Positions 1 through 12,219 of a DNA stretch of 64,000 nucleotides are shown in pieces. The position numbers were made by a program, and so were the translations under genes. The notes beneath the pieces were generated by a model, which was not told the DNA's origin, made no database searches, and saw only the letters and a list, made by a program, of their open reading frames with translations. Where the stretch lies: positions 151,368-215,367 of the forward strand of contig NZ_VJNO01000009.1 in NCBI RefSeq assembly GCF_007096885.1, given 5' to 3'. The DNA comes from Streptomyces sp. 130 (lineage in GTDB: Bacteria; Actinomycetota; Actinomycetes; Streptomycetales; Streptomycetaceae). The stretch's first letter is position 1, and every line of letters begins with the position of its first letter.

Positions 1-61
1 GCGCTCGCCGACCGGGCGGGTCTGCGCGACCTCGCGGCCGGTGGTCAGGAAGCCCTTGGGG

Positions 62-69
<8 letters not shown>
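1..69 (-). CDS. gltD: Glutamate synthase small subunit, N-terminal fragment
   Basis: Only the first 23 codons lie in the window; the gene runs off the left edge. The visible peptide begins [19 protein letters not shown], the usual N-terminus of the NADPH-dependent GOGAT beta subunit, which passes electrons from NADPH through FAD and Fe-S centres to the large subunit. The ATG (67-69) lies inside the end of gltB, an 8-base overlap with the gltB stop at 62-64, so the two subunits are translationally coupled. The domain content cannot be seen here; the call rests on the N-terminal peptide and the position directly after gltB. Confidence 0.9.
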
Positions 70-4621
<4,552 letters not shown>

Positions 4622-5032
4622 CGGCTCTCCCGTCGTCGTCGTGGCATATGCGGTGCCGAGGGACGACGTTGGCCCTCTGCGAAATTTCGTGCAGATTACA
4701 TGATGGGGCGCTTCTCAAAAAGCGGATGAAGCATTCCAACATGCGGACACCGTCGATGACGGTGGAGTGGGTCGCTGTCGGAGGATCGGCGCCCGGGAGA
4801 CGCGGAGAGCAGGCGTCGTTGCCCGCGGTGTCTACGGCTCATGCCCGGTGGCGGAGAAAACGAAACCGCCGGGTAATGGCTACTTATGTGTAGCCCTGCA
4901 TAGAGACTCATTTTACGGTGCGTGGCGCGGTCGCGCCCAGAGGCCCGGGCCAAGACGTACGTCACACGCGTGGCGTACGGGTAACGGGCCGATTGCGTGA
5001 ACCGGCCCGTTACGGGGGGGAGCCGGGCGGGG
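4622..5032. other. Intergenic region upstream of gltB
   Basis: About 410 bp between the gltB start and the end of the next gene. It is the most AT-rich stretch nearby and must hold the gltB promoter. Visible structures are a short palindrome cgaaatttcg at 4680-4689, about 60 bases upstream of the gltB start; an inverted repeat ggctac-N6-gtagcc at 4878-4895; and the terminator hairpin at 4981-5013. I could not match a GlnR box with confidence. No convincing small gene was found. Confidence 0.5.
4981..5013 (-). terminator. Hairpin downstream of the VIT-family gene
   Basis: gtaacgggcc at 4981-4990 is exactly complementary to ggcccgttac at 5004-5013, with one more G-C pair inside, giving an 11-bp stem and 11-base loop. 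It lies about 20 bases beyond the stop of the minus-strand transporter gene, where a terminator is expected. Confidence 0.6.
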
Positions 5033-5767
5033 TCAGCCGCCCACCGCCACGCCGAACAGGGCGCCCAGCCCGTACGTGATCGCGGCGGCCGCGCCGCCCA
5101 GCGCCAGCTGGCGCAGTCCGCTGAACCACCAGCTGCGAGCGGTCACCCGGGCCACCACCGCGCCGCAGCCGAACAGTCCGGCGAGCGCCAGCAGCACGGC
5201 CGGCCACAGCGCGTCGGCCCCCAGCAGGAACGGCAGCACCGGCAGCAGGGCGCCGAGCGCGAAGGCGCCGAACGAGGAGAAGGCGGCCACCAGGGGCGAC
5301 GGCAGGTCGCCCGGGTCGATGCCCAGCTCCTCGCGGGCGTGTATCTCGAGGGCCTGCTCCGGGTCGCGCGAGAGCTGGCGGGCGACCTCGCGGGCGAGAC
5401 CCGGTTCGACGCCCCGGGACTCGTAGAGCGCGGCGAGCTCCCGCTCCTCGTCCGCCGGGTGCTTGCGCAGTTCGCGCCGCTCGACGTCCAGCTCGGCCTC
5501 GACCAGTTCGCGCTGGGAGGCCACGGAGGTGTATTCGCCGGCCGCCATGGAGAAGGCACCGGCGGCCAGTCCGGCGAGGCCGGTGATGACGATGGTGCGG
5601 TGCGAGACGTCGCCGCCGGCGACACCGGTCATCAGGGCCAGGTTGGAGACGAGCCCGTCCATCGCGCCGAAGACCGCGGGACGCAGCCAGCCGCCGTTGA
5701 CGTCACGGTGGGTGTGGTTGTCCCGGTGCGCCTCGTGCAGTACGGCGTCGGTCTCGATGATGGCCAC
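5033..5767 (-). CDS. VIT1/CCC1-type Fe/Mn transporter family membrane protein
   Basis: About 244 residues from a GTG at 5765-5767 (MAIIETDAVLHEAHRD), which is preceded by a purine-rich GGGGAGAGGGG site. An upstream in-frame start would add an arginine-rich stretch unlike the family. The CCC1/VIT signature is clear: FGAMDGLVSNLALMTGV in the first membrane segment, AGAFSMAAGEYTSV in the second, then a charged cytoplasmic stretch (residues about 85-150, with EEREL and related Glu-rich helices that bind metal in VIT1), then three more hydrophobic segments. It probably moves iron or manganese across the membrane. It is divergent from the ADPRH operon, with a long imperfect inverted repeat between them. 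Confidence 0.85.
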   Translation of the reverse strand: MAIIETDAVLHEAHRDNHTHRDVNGGWLRPAVFGAMDGLVSNLALMTGVAGGDVSHRTIVITGLAGLAAGAFSMAAGEYTSVASQRELVEAELDVERRELRKHPADEERELAALYESRGVEPGLAREVARQLSRDPEQALEIHAREELGIDPGDLPSPLVAAFSSFGAFALGALLPVLPFLLGADALWPAVLLALAGLFGCGAVVARVTARSWWFSGLRQLALGGAAAAITYGLGALFGVAVGG

Positions 5768-5869
5768 GGCTCGCCCCTCTCCCCTGGTCCGGGTGGTCCG
5801 GAGACGGGCCTCCTGCCCGCCCGCCTCCGCTCGACACCATCGAAAGTACGCACGAAGAATCGCCGCTGC

Positions 5870-5929
5870 CAGCAAGGCAGGCCGTACTTACCACCCTGCG
5901 TAACCGGATAGGTACGGCTTCCCTTGCTG
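5870..5929. promoter_or_regulatory. 18-bp imperfect inverted repeat in a divergent promoter region
   Basis: cagcaaggcaggccgtac (5870-5887) and gtacggcttcccttgctg (5912-5929) are complementary at 16 of 18 positions, separated by 24 bases. A second shorter pair, aagtacg (5844-5850) and cgtactt (5883-5889), overlaps the left arm. The structure sits between the divergent VIT-family gene and the ADPRH operon and could be an operator pair or an mRNA leader hairpin for the operon. Confidence 0.4.
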
Positions 5930-6048
5930 TCCGGAAGGTTTCATCCGAGTGGCCCTTTTGTGCGGATAACCGGCCTTCGTCCCGGCTCCGCGTGGAACGG
6001 ATTCCACAGGCACGAGTACTGGCTCGGTACGAGCGAAGGGTCGACGCG

Positions 6049-7613
6049 ATGGAGACGGTCGCAGGAAATCCGACGGCACCGCGGGCGGGCGGCACACATA
6101 CGGCACGGCTTCCGGACGAGCCGGCCCCCGGCGGGCCGCTCGACCGGGCCAGGGGCGCGCTGCTCGGCCTCGCGGCCGGAGACGCGCTCGGCGCCCCGGC
6201 GGAGAACATGCGGCCCTCCGAGATCCGCCGCCGCTGGGGCCGGATCGAGGGCTTCGTCAGCGACGACCCGGCGGGCACCGACGACACGGAGTACGCGATC
6301 TTCTCCGGGCTGCTGCTGGCCCGGCACGGCTCGGAGCTCACCGTCACCGATGTCGAGCGGGCCTGGCGGCTGTGGATCGCCGACCTGGACGAGGGGCCGT
6401 TCCGGGGCGCCGGCTTCAGCGAGCGCGGCACGCTGGAGAACCTGCGCCGGGGCCTGGCCGCCCCGATCTCCGCCCAGCACCGGCACGCCTGGAGCGACGG
6501 CCTGGCGATGCGGGCCGCGCCCTTCGGCGTCTTCGCGGCCGGACGCCCCGCCGAGGCGGCCCGGCTGGTCGCGGTCGACGGCCGGGTCAGCCATGAGGGC
6601 GAGGGGATCTACGGGGGCCAGGCGGTGGCCGCCGGGGTGGCCGCCGCGATGACCGGCGCCTCGGTGACCTCGGTGATCGCCGCCGCGCTCTCGGTCGTCC
6701 CGATGGACTCCTGGACGGCCCGCTCCCTGCGCCGCGCGGTGACGGCGGCGCTGCGGCCGTACCCCGACCGCCTCACCGGCGAACGCGCGGTCCGCTCGGC
6801 CGTGGTCGTCGGCGGCTACCCGTGGACCGACCTGGCCCCCGAGGCGGTCGGTCTGGCCTTCGGCGCCTTCGCGGCGGCCCGCGGCGACTTCCGTACGGCG
6901 GTGCTGATGGCGGTCAACATGGGCCGCGACGCCGACACGACGGCCGCGGTGGCGGGGGCCCTGTCCGGCGCCCTGCACGGCGCGTCGGCGATCCCCCGCC
7001 TCTGGGCCGACGCGATCGGCCCGGTACGCGGCAGCTGCCTGCCGTCGATGCGGGGGTACCACGTGCTGGACATCGCGGACCTGCTGGCGGGGGCCGCCGG
7101 GGCGGCGACGACGGGCCGGCCCCCGCAGCGTGCGCCGGGGGCGCCGGAGGCCGGTCGGGCGGCGGCCGACGCTCCGGACCGGACAGGCCCGGACGAACCG
7201 GCGGACCACCGCGCAACGAGGAGCAACACACCCGCACCCCCCCCCCCCCGCGCCGCCCCCGCAACGGCACCCGGCGAGGGGCCGGCCCACCACGCGGACC
7301 CCGGCGAACCGGCGGGCTGCCGCCCGGCAAGCAGCAGCACCCCCGCGCCCACCCCCCACCACGCCACCCGGCAACAGCACCCGGCGAACAACCGACCCAC
7401 CACACGGACCCCGGCGAACCAGCCAGCCGCCGCACGACAAGAAGCAACACACCCGCCACCCCTCCCCACCACGCCACCCCGGCAACGACACCCGGCGAAG
7501 AGCCGCCCCACGCGGCGCGGCACGCGGATCCCCGCGGGCCGGGCGGCCGTGCCCCGGTCGGGGGCGCGCGGTCGTGTGCCCGCCCCGCCGGCACCGGGGC
7601 GGTGGCGCGATGA
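6049..7613 (+). CDS. ADP-ribosylglycohydrolase family protein 1 (frame broken in its C-terminal repeats)
   Basis: Start ATG 6049 is preceded by GAAGGG at good spacing; a GTG at 5992 is an alternative. The ADPRH fold occupies residues about 25-350: GLAAGDALGAPAE, then the metal-binding GTDDTEYA motif, and near the end NMGRDADTTAAVAGAL, so both halves of the binuclear metal site are intact. The core ends near base 7110. A Pro/Thr/His-rich tail of 37-residue repeats follows. As written, the reading frame passes straight through the next gene to 8742. Restoring one C at 7367-7369 moves it into the frame that stops with TGA at 7611-7613, giving an ATGA overlap with the next start. I therefore place the end there. 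The catalytic domain is unaffected either way. The substrate is unknown. Confidence 0.75.
7150..7530 (+). repeat. 111-bp tandem repeats encoding a 37-residue unit
   Basis: Homologous points recur at 7195/7306 (cgaacc; 111 bp apart), at 7261/7371 (gcaac-gcacccggcga; 110 bp) and at 7371/7482 (111 bp). The unit encodes a Pro/Thr/His-rich peptide with recurring HHxDPGEPA and TPHHAT-like blocks. The single 110-bp interval coincides with the run CCC (7367-7369), which is CCCC in the next copy (7477-7480). Copy 0 also contains a 13-base C run. The array joins the first ADPRH domain to the coupled start of the second ADPRH gene. Confidence 0.85.
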
Positions 7614-8830
7614 GCGCCCCGCGGCGCGCCCGCGTCGAAGGGCTGCTCATCGGGCTGGCCGCGGGCGACGCCGCCGGGTGGCCCGCGGCCCGGCACCGGG
7701 CGGCCCGGATGCCGGAGTGGACCCGGCGCCTGACCCGGGAGCTGGACACCTTCGCCGAGCAGAACGCGACGACCACGCTCCCCGTGCCCATCGCGCTCAA
7801 CCAGCCCCCCGAGCCACTGCGGCTCGGGCCGTCCGACGACGCCGAGTGGGCGGCGTTCGCGGCGGAGACCGTGCTCGGGGCCGCGCCCGGCGCGCGCGAC
7901 GCCCAGGTGCGCGCCGCCGTGGCCGGGGCCTGGAACGCCCTCGCCGCCGAGGTCGCCGCCGCCGCGGCGCGGGCGACCGAGGTGGAGGCGGCCGTGCTGC
8001 CGTTGCGGGCACGGATCTCGGTGCGGGCCGGGCTCGGAAACCTCGCCGCCGGGCTTCGGCCGCCCGCCACCGGGCACGACAACCCGCACTACTTCGACGA
8101 CGCGGCGTGCGTACGGGCGGCCGTGCTGGCGGTCGTCCACCCGGGCGACCCGCACGCGGCGGCGGAGCTCGCGGAGTTCGACGCGCGCTTCACGCAGGAC
8201 GGCGACGGGGTGCACGGGGCGCGGGCGATGGCCGCCGCGAGCGCCGAGGCGCTGGGCGGGGCGGACGTGGAGACGGCCGTGAACGCCGCGCTGGCCCAGC
8301 TCCCCGACGGCACCGAGATCGCCCGCAACGCGGCCCACGCGGTCCGGATCGCCCGGGAGTTCGCCGGGGAACGGGCCGGGGCGTTCGCGCTCGTCCCGGT
8401 CCTGGAGCACCAGATCGTGGACCACGTCTACAGCTACGGGATCGCCGCCGCCGAGACCGTACCGGTCGCCCTCGCGCTGGCCACCGCGTCCCGGGGCGAC
8501 CTCGCGCAGGCCGTGCCCGCGGCGGCCTGCCTGTCCCGGGTGGCGGACTCCGCGCCCGCCCTGGCCGGCGCGCTGACCGGGGCACTGGGCTCCATCGGCT
8601 CCGTGCCCGACGGCTGGCGCGAGACCTGCCGGACGCTGGCCGGGTGCGCGCTGCCCCGGTTCGCGGGCACGGATCTGCTGGAACTCGCCGGGCTGCTGGC
8701 AGACACGGAACCGGCCCCCCTGGGTGGACAATTCGGACATGACCTCCACAGTGCCCCTGGCGCCCACGACGTCCCCCTCCCCCACGACAGCCACGACGCC
8801 CACGACCCCGCAGGGGCCCGCGCTCGATGA
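7610..8830 (+). CDS. ADP-ribosylglycohydrolase family protein 2, degenerate metal site
   Basis: 406 residues from ATG 7610, in a 4-base ATGA overlap with the corrected end of the previous gene. The ADPRH fold is recognisable (RVEGLLIGLAAGDAAGW at the N-terminus; PSDDAEWAAF in place of the usual TDDT motif). The C-terminal metal motif, GRDxD in active relatives, reads CLSRVADSAPALAGAL: the first aspartate is lost and only the second remains. It may therefore have altered metal use or be a non-catalytic partner of its neighbours. The last 30 codons overlap the start of the third ADPRH gene by 92 bp in another frame. Substrate unknown. Confidence 0.8.
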   Translation: MSAPRRARVEGLLIGLAAGDAAGWPAARHRAARMPEWTRRLTRELDTFAEQNATTTLPVPIALNQPPEPLRLGPSDDAEWAAFAAETVLGAAPGARDAQVRAAVAGAWNALAAEVAAAAARATEVEAAVLPLRARISVRAGLGNLAAGLRPPATGHDNPHYFDDAACVRAAVLAVVHPGDPHAAAELAEFDARFTQDGDGVHGARAMAAASAEALGGADVETAVNAALAQLPDGTEIARNAAHAVRIAREFAGERAGAFALVPVLEHQIVDHVYSYGIAAAETVPVALALATASRGDLAQAVPAAACLSRVADSAPALAGALTGALGSIGSVPDGWRETCRTLAGCALPRFAGTDLLELAGLLADTEPAPLGGQFGHDLHSAPGAHDVPLPHDSHDAHDPAGARAR

Positions 8831-9959
8831 CCGGATCGCCGGCGCCCTCGTCGGCGCCGCCGTCGGCGACGCGCTGGGCGGCCCGGTCGAGGGCCGCTCC
8901 CCCGAGCAGATCACGGCCCGGCACGGCGGCAGGATCACCGGGATCGTCGGCCCCTGGGACGGCGACGACTGGCGGACCGCCCGCCCGATCGCCCCGTACC
9001 ACAAGGGAGACGGGCACGTCACCGACGACACCCTGATGACGCACGCGCTGGTCCGGGTGTACGGGAAGGTGCGCGGCCATCTCGACGCGTACGCGGTCGC
9101 CGACCACCTCGTACCGGAGATGATCGGCGAACCGCGCTGGATTCCCGAGCTGGAGGCCGAGGCGCTGCCGCTGCAGCGGGTGTTCCTCGCGGAGAAGTGG
9201 ATCGTCGCCCGGCTGCACTACGGCCACGTCGACCCGCGCGAGGCGGGCTGCGGAAACATCGTCAACTGCGGGGCGGCGATGTACATGGCCCCGGTCGGTC
9301 TGGTGAACGCCGCCCATCCGCAGGCGGCGTACGCCGAGGCGATCGACGTCGCCGGGGCCCATCAGTCGAGTTACGGCCGGGAGGCGGCGGGCGTCTTCGC
9401 GGCGGGGGTGGCCGCCGCCTGCGCGCCCGGGGCGACGCCCGCTTCGGTCGTGGAGGCGTGCCTGTCGCTCGCCAAGGACGGCACCCGGGCCGCGATCGAG
9501 GCCGTCTGCGAGGCGGCCTCCCGCCACCGGGACGTGGAGTCGGCGCTCGTCCCGCTGCGCGCGGCCGTCGCCCCCTTCGACACCGTCGGCCCCGACTACC
9601 GCGCGCCCTCGCTCGGCGCCCGGCGGCCGTCCCGGCTGCACGCGATCGAGGAGCTGCCGGTCGCCCTCGGCATGCTGCTGGCCGCCGGCGGGGACTACCG
9701 GCAGGCGGTCCTCGGCTCGGTCAACTACGGCCGCGACTGCGACTCGATCGCCACGATGAGCGGCGCGCTCGCGGGCGCCCTGCACGGTGAGAGCGCCGTG
9801 CCCGCCGACTGGGCGGCCACCGTCGCCGAGGCCAGCCGCCTCGATCTGCGCGCCCCGGCCCGGACCCTGGCCGAGGTGGCCCGTGAGGTGTTCGCGCGGG
9901 ACACCGCCCGCCGCCGGGCCCACGAGTCCGCGTTCGCCACGCTGGCGGGCACCCCGTGA
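8739..9959 (+). CDS. ADP-ribosylglycohydrolase family protein 3
   Basis: 406 residues from ATG 8739 (MTSTVPLAPTTSPSP); the first 30 residues are low-complexity Thr/Pro. A GTG at 8751 is a possible shorter start. The domain begins at ALDDRIAGALVGAAVGDALG. The N-terminal metal motif GHVTDDTLMTHA and the C-terminal motif NYGRDCDSIATMSGAL are both intact, so hydrolase activity is expected. It differs greatly from the other three paralogues, with a long central stretch around NIVNCGAAMYMAPVG. It overlaps the preceding gene by 92 bp and the following gene by 4 bp (GTGA). Confidence 0.85.
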   Translation: MTSTVPLAPTTSPSPTTATTPTTPQGPALDDRIAGALVGAAVGDALGGPVEGRSPEQITARHGGRITGIVGPWDGDDWRTARPIAPYHKGDGHVTDDTLMTHALVRVYGKVRGHLDAYAVADHLVPEMIGEPRWIPELEAEALPLQRVFLAEKWIVARLHYGHVDPREAGCGNIVNCGAAMYMAPVGLVNAAHPQAAYAEAIDVAGAHQSSYGREAAGVFAAGVAAACAPGATPASVVEACLSLAKDGTRAAIEAVCEAASRHRDVESALVPLRAAVAPFDTVGPDYRAPSLGARRPSRLHAIEELPVALGMLLAAGGDYRQAVLGSVNYGRDCDSIATMSGALAGALHGESAVPADWAATVAEASRLDLRAPARTLAEVAREVFARDTARRRAHESAFATLAGTP

Positions 9960-11338
9960 CCACGGCGGTGCGGGTGACCTGGGTGCAGCCGGAGGACCTG
10001 GTGGGCCACGAGCTCCGGCAGGCCGCCGAGGACGGCCGCGACGCCCGCGACATCGCCCGCCGGTGGTACGAGGCCGGCGGACACCCCGCCCCCGAGCGCG
10101 CCGGCGCCTCCGCCCCGGGCACCCCGCCGGGGCTGCGCGCGGTCGCCGAACGGCTGCTGGACGAACTCGCCCTGCTGGAGTCCCCGCTGGCCGGTGACGA
10201 GCCGGACGGCCTGGACGCGATCCGGGCCGCCTGCCCGCAGTGGCCGCACACCGTGCCGGGCCGCCCGGCGCCCGGCCGGGAGCGGCTGCACGCCGCCTGG
10301 CTGGGCCGCGCCGCCGGCTGCCTGCTGGGCAAGCCGGTCGAGAAGCTGCCCCTGGAGGGGATCCGCGCCCTGGCCCGGGCCACCGGCAACTGGCCGCTGC
10401 GCACCTGGTTCACCGCCCGGGGCCTGCCCGCGCCACTGGCCGCCGCCTACCCGTGGAACAGGCGCTCCGCGCCCACCTCGCTCGCCGAGAACATCGACGG
10501 GATGCCCGAGGACGACGACCTCAACCACCCGCTGCTCGCCCTGCTGCTGCTCCAGCGGCACGGCACCGCCTTCACCACCGCGGACCTGGCCCGGCTGTGG
10601 CTGGACGAGCTGCCGGCCGGGCGTACGTTCACCGCCGAGCGGATCGCGTACCGCAATCTGCTCGACGGCATCGAGCCCCCGGACACCGCCCGCCACCGCA
10701 ACCCGTTCCGGGAGTGGATCGGCGCGCAGATCCGGGCCGACGCGCACGGCTGGACCCGGCCCGGCGACCCGGCGGGCGCCGCGGAGCAGGCGTACCGCGA
10801 CGCGGTCCTCACCCACACCGGGAACGGCGTCTACGGCGCGATGTTCACCGCGGCGGCGCTGGCCGAGGCGGCCACCGGCGAGACCGATGTGCACGGCTGC
10901 CTGGCCACCGGGCTGCGCGTGGTGCCGCCGCGCTCGCGGTTCGCGGCGGCGGTACGGGACGGCATCGCGACCGCCCGCGAGGAGCGGGACTTCGATACGG
11001 TCGTGGACCGGCTGCACGCGGCGTACGGCGGGTATCACTGGGTGCATGTGCTGCCCAACGCGGCCGTGCTGGCCGCCGCCCTCACCCACGCCGACGGCGA
11101 CTTCACCGGTTCGGTCTGCAAGGCGGTGTCCGGCGGCTGGGACACCGACTCCAACGGCGCGACCGCCGGTTCGCTCGCCGGACTGCTCGCCGGGCGGCCG
11201 GACGCGCTGCCCGAACAGTGGACGGCCCCGCTGAAGAACCGGCTCGCCACGTCCGTCCCCGGCTTCGACGGGGCCGGCTTCGACACCCTGGCCGACCTGA
11301 CCCACCGGCTCACCCACGAGGAGGCACTCCGCCCATGA
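9956..11338 (+). CDS. ADP-ribosylglycohydrolase family protein 4 (large variant)
   Basis: 460 residues from GTG 9956, a GTGA overlap with the previous stop. An N-terminal extension of about 100 residues (VTWVQPEDLVGHELRQA) precedes the fold, which starts at ERLHAAWLGRAAGCLLGKPVEKL. The metal motifs are of the EDDD type (GMPEDDDLNHPLLA) and SGGWDTDSNGATAGSLAG, both intact. This subtype differs from the classical TDDT/GRDxD form of genes 1 and 3. It ends in an ATGA overlap with the ribokinase-like gene, tying the hydrolase to a sugar kinase. The exact glycoside cleaved cannot be told from the sequence. Confidence 0.85.
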   Translation: MTTAVRVTWVQPEDLVGHELRQAAEDGRDARDIARRWYEAGGHPAPERAGASAPGTPPGLRAVAERLLDELALLESPLAGDEPDGLDAIRAACPQWPHTVPGRPAPGRERLHAAWLGRAAGCLLGKPVEKLPLEGIRALARATGNWPLRTWFTARGLPAPLAAAYPWNRRSAPTSLAENIDGMPEDDDLNHPLLALLLLQRHGTAFTTADLARLWLDELPAGRTFTAERIAYRNLLDGIEPPDTARHRNPFREWIGAQIRADAHGWTRPGDPAGAAEQAYRDAVLTHTGNGVYGAMFTAAALAEAATGETDVHGCLATGLRVVPPRSRFAAAVRDGIATAREERDFDTVVDRLHAAYGGYHWVHVLPNAAVLAAALTHADGDFTGSVCKAVSGGWDTDSNGATAGSLAGLLAGRPDALPEQWTAPLKNRLATSVPGFDGAGFDTLADLTHRLTHEEALRP

Positions 11339-12219
11339 CCAGAGTCGCGGTGCTCGGCAGCACCAATATGGATCTTGTGGCCTACGTCGACCGGGCTCCG
11401 GAGCGCGGCCAGACCGTCACCGGACGGGAATTCCGCACCGTCCCCGGCGGCAAGGGCGCCAACCAGGCCGTGGCGGCCGCCCGCGCGGGCGGTGACGTGC
11501 TGATGATCGGCGCGGTCGGCGACGACGAGTACGGCGTACGGATGCGGGAGAATCTGGAGCACTCCGGCGTCGACACCGACCTGCTGCACACCGCCGAGGG
11601 CCCCAGCGGCACCGCGCACATCGTGGTCGACGCCAAGGGCTCCAACGCGATCGTCGTCATCCCCGGCGCCAACGGCACCGTCACCGCGCTCGGGCCGGGC
11701 GAGATGGCCGCCATCGCCGAGGCGGATCTGCTGCTGCTCCAGCTGGAGCTGCCGATGTCGGCGGTGATCGAGGGCGCCCGCGCCGGCCACGCCCAGGGCG
11801 TACGGACGGTGCTCACCCCCTCCCCTGTGCGGGAGCTGCCCTCCGAACTCCTGGACCACGTCGACCTGCTGGTCCCCAACGAGCACGAGGCGGCCGAGCT
11901 GTCCGGCTACGACGACCCGCACGCGGCGGCGGAGATCCTGCTCGGCCGGGTCCCCGCGGTGCTCATCACGCTCGGCGCGAAGGGCAGCCTGTACGCGGCC
12001 CGGGGCAGCCGGACCATCCACTTCCCGGCCCCGGACGTCACCGCCGTCGACACCACCGGCGCCGGGGACACCTTCGTCGGCACCCTGGCCGTGGCGCTCG
12101 GCGAGGGGCGCCCGATTCCGCAGGCCGTCGCCTGGGCCTCGGCCGCCGCCTCGCTCTGCGTACAGAAACCGGGCGCCTCGGTCTCCATGCCGTACCGCAG
12201 CGAAATCGACGGCGCGTGA
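11335..12219 (+). CDS. Ribokinase-like PfkB-family carbohydrate kinase
   Basis: 294 residues from ATG 11335 (ATGA overlap). It has both PfkB signatures: VPGGKGANQAVAAARAGG near residue 40 and DTTGAGDTFVGTLAVALGEG near residue 238, whose GAGD aspartate (about residue 245) is the catalytic base. The N-terminal VLGSTNMDLV also fits ribokinase. It would phosphorylate ribose or a ribosyl compound at the 5-position using ATP. Downstream of four glycohydrolases, this suggests capture of ribose released by them. A nucleoside or other sugar kinase cannot be excluded. The stop overlaps the next start (GTGA). Confidence 0.88.
   Translation: MTRVAVLGSTNMDLVAYVDRAPERGQTVTGREFRTVPGGKGANQAVAAARAGGDVLMIGAVGDDEYGVRMRENLEHSGVDTDLLHTAEGPSGTAHIVVDAKGSNAIVVIPGANGTVTALGPGEMAAIAEADLLLLQLELPMSAVIEGARAGHAQGVRTVLTPSPVRELPSELLDHVDLLVPNEHEAAELSGYDDPHAAAEILLGRVPAVLITLGAKGSLYAARGSRTIHFPAPDVTAVDTTGAGDTFVGTLAVALGEGRPIPQAVAWASAAASLCVQKPGASVSMPYRSEIDGA

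Noticed and set aside
4696..4965. A possible 89-codon gene upstream of gltB
   Set aside because: It has no ribosome site, covers the region expected to contain the gltB promoter and shows no recognisable protein features.
4878..5013. GlnR-binding boxes for nitrogen control of gltB
   Set aside because: GTAAC- and GAAC-like pieces occur, but the spacing does not fit the GlnR half-site arrangement well enough to claim it.
7190..7500. Possible CRISPR or attachment-site repeats
   Set aside because: The 111-bp period is a multiple of three, the repeats are coding and show no unique spacers or integrase gene nearby.
5941..8082. A 713-codon minus-strand frame opposite the first ADPRH genes
   Set aside because: No conserved motif, low-complexity Arg/Gly composition, and no ribosome site; the plus strand carries clear ADPRH motifs.
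5992..8742. A single 916-residue protein fusing the first ADPRH domain to a long Arg-rich C-terminus
   Set aside because: The second half overlaps all of ADPRH gene 2 in another frame and is Arg/Ala/Gly-rich as expected for a shifted frame. The repeat period shows a missing base at 7367-7369 that explains it.
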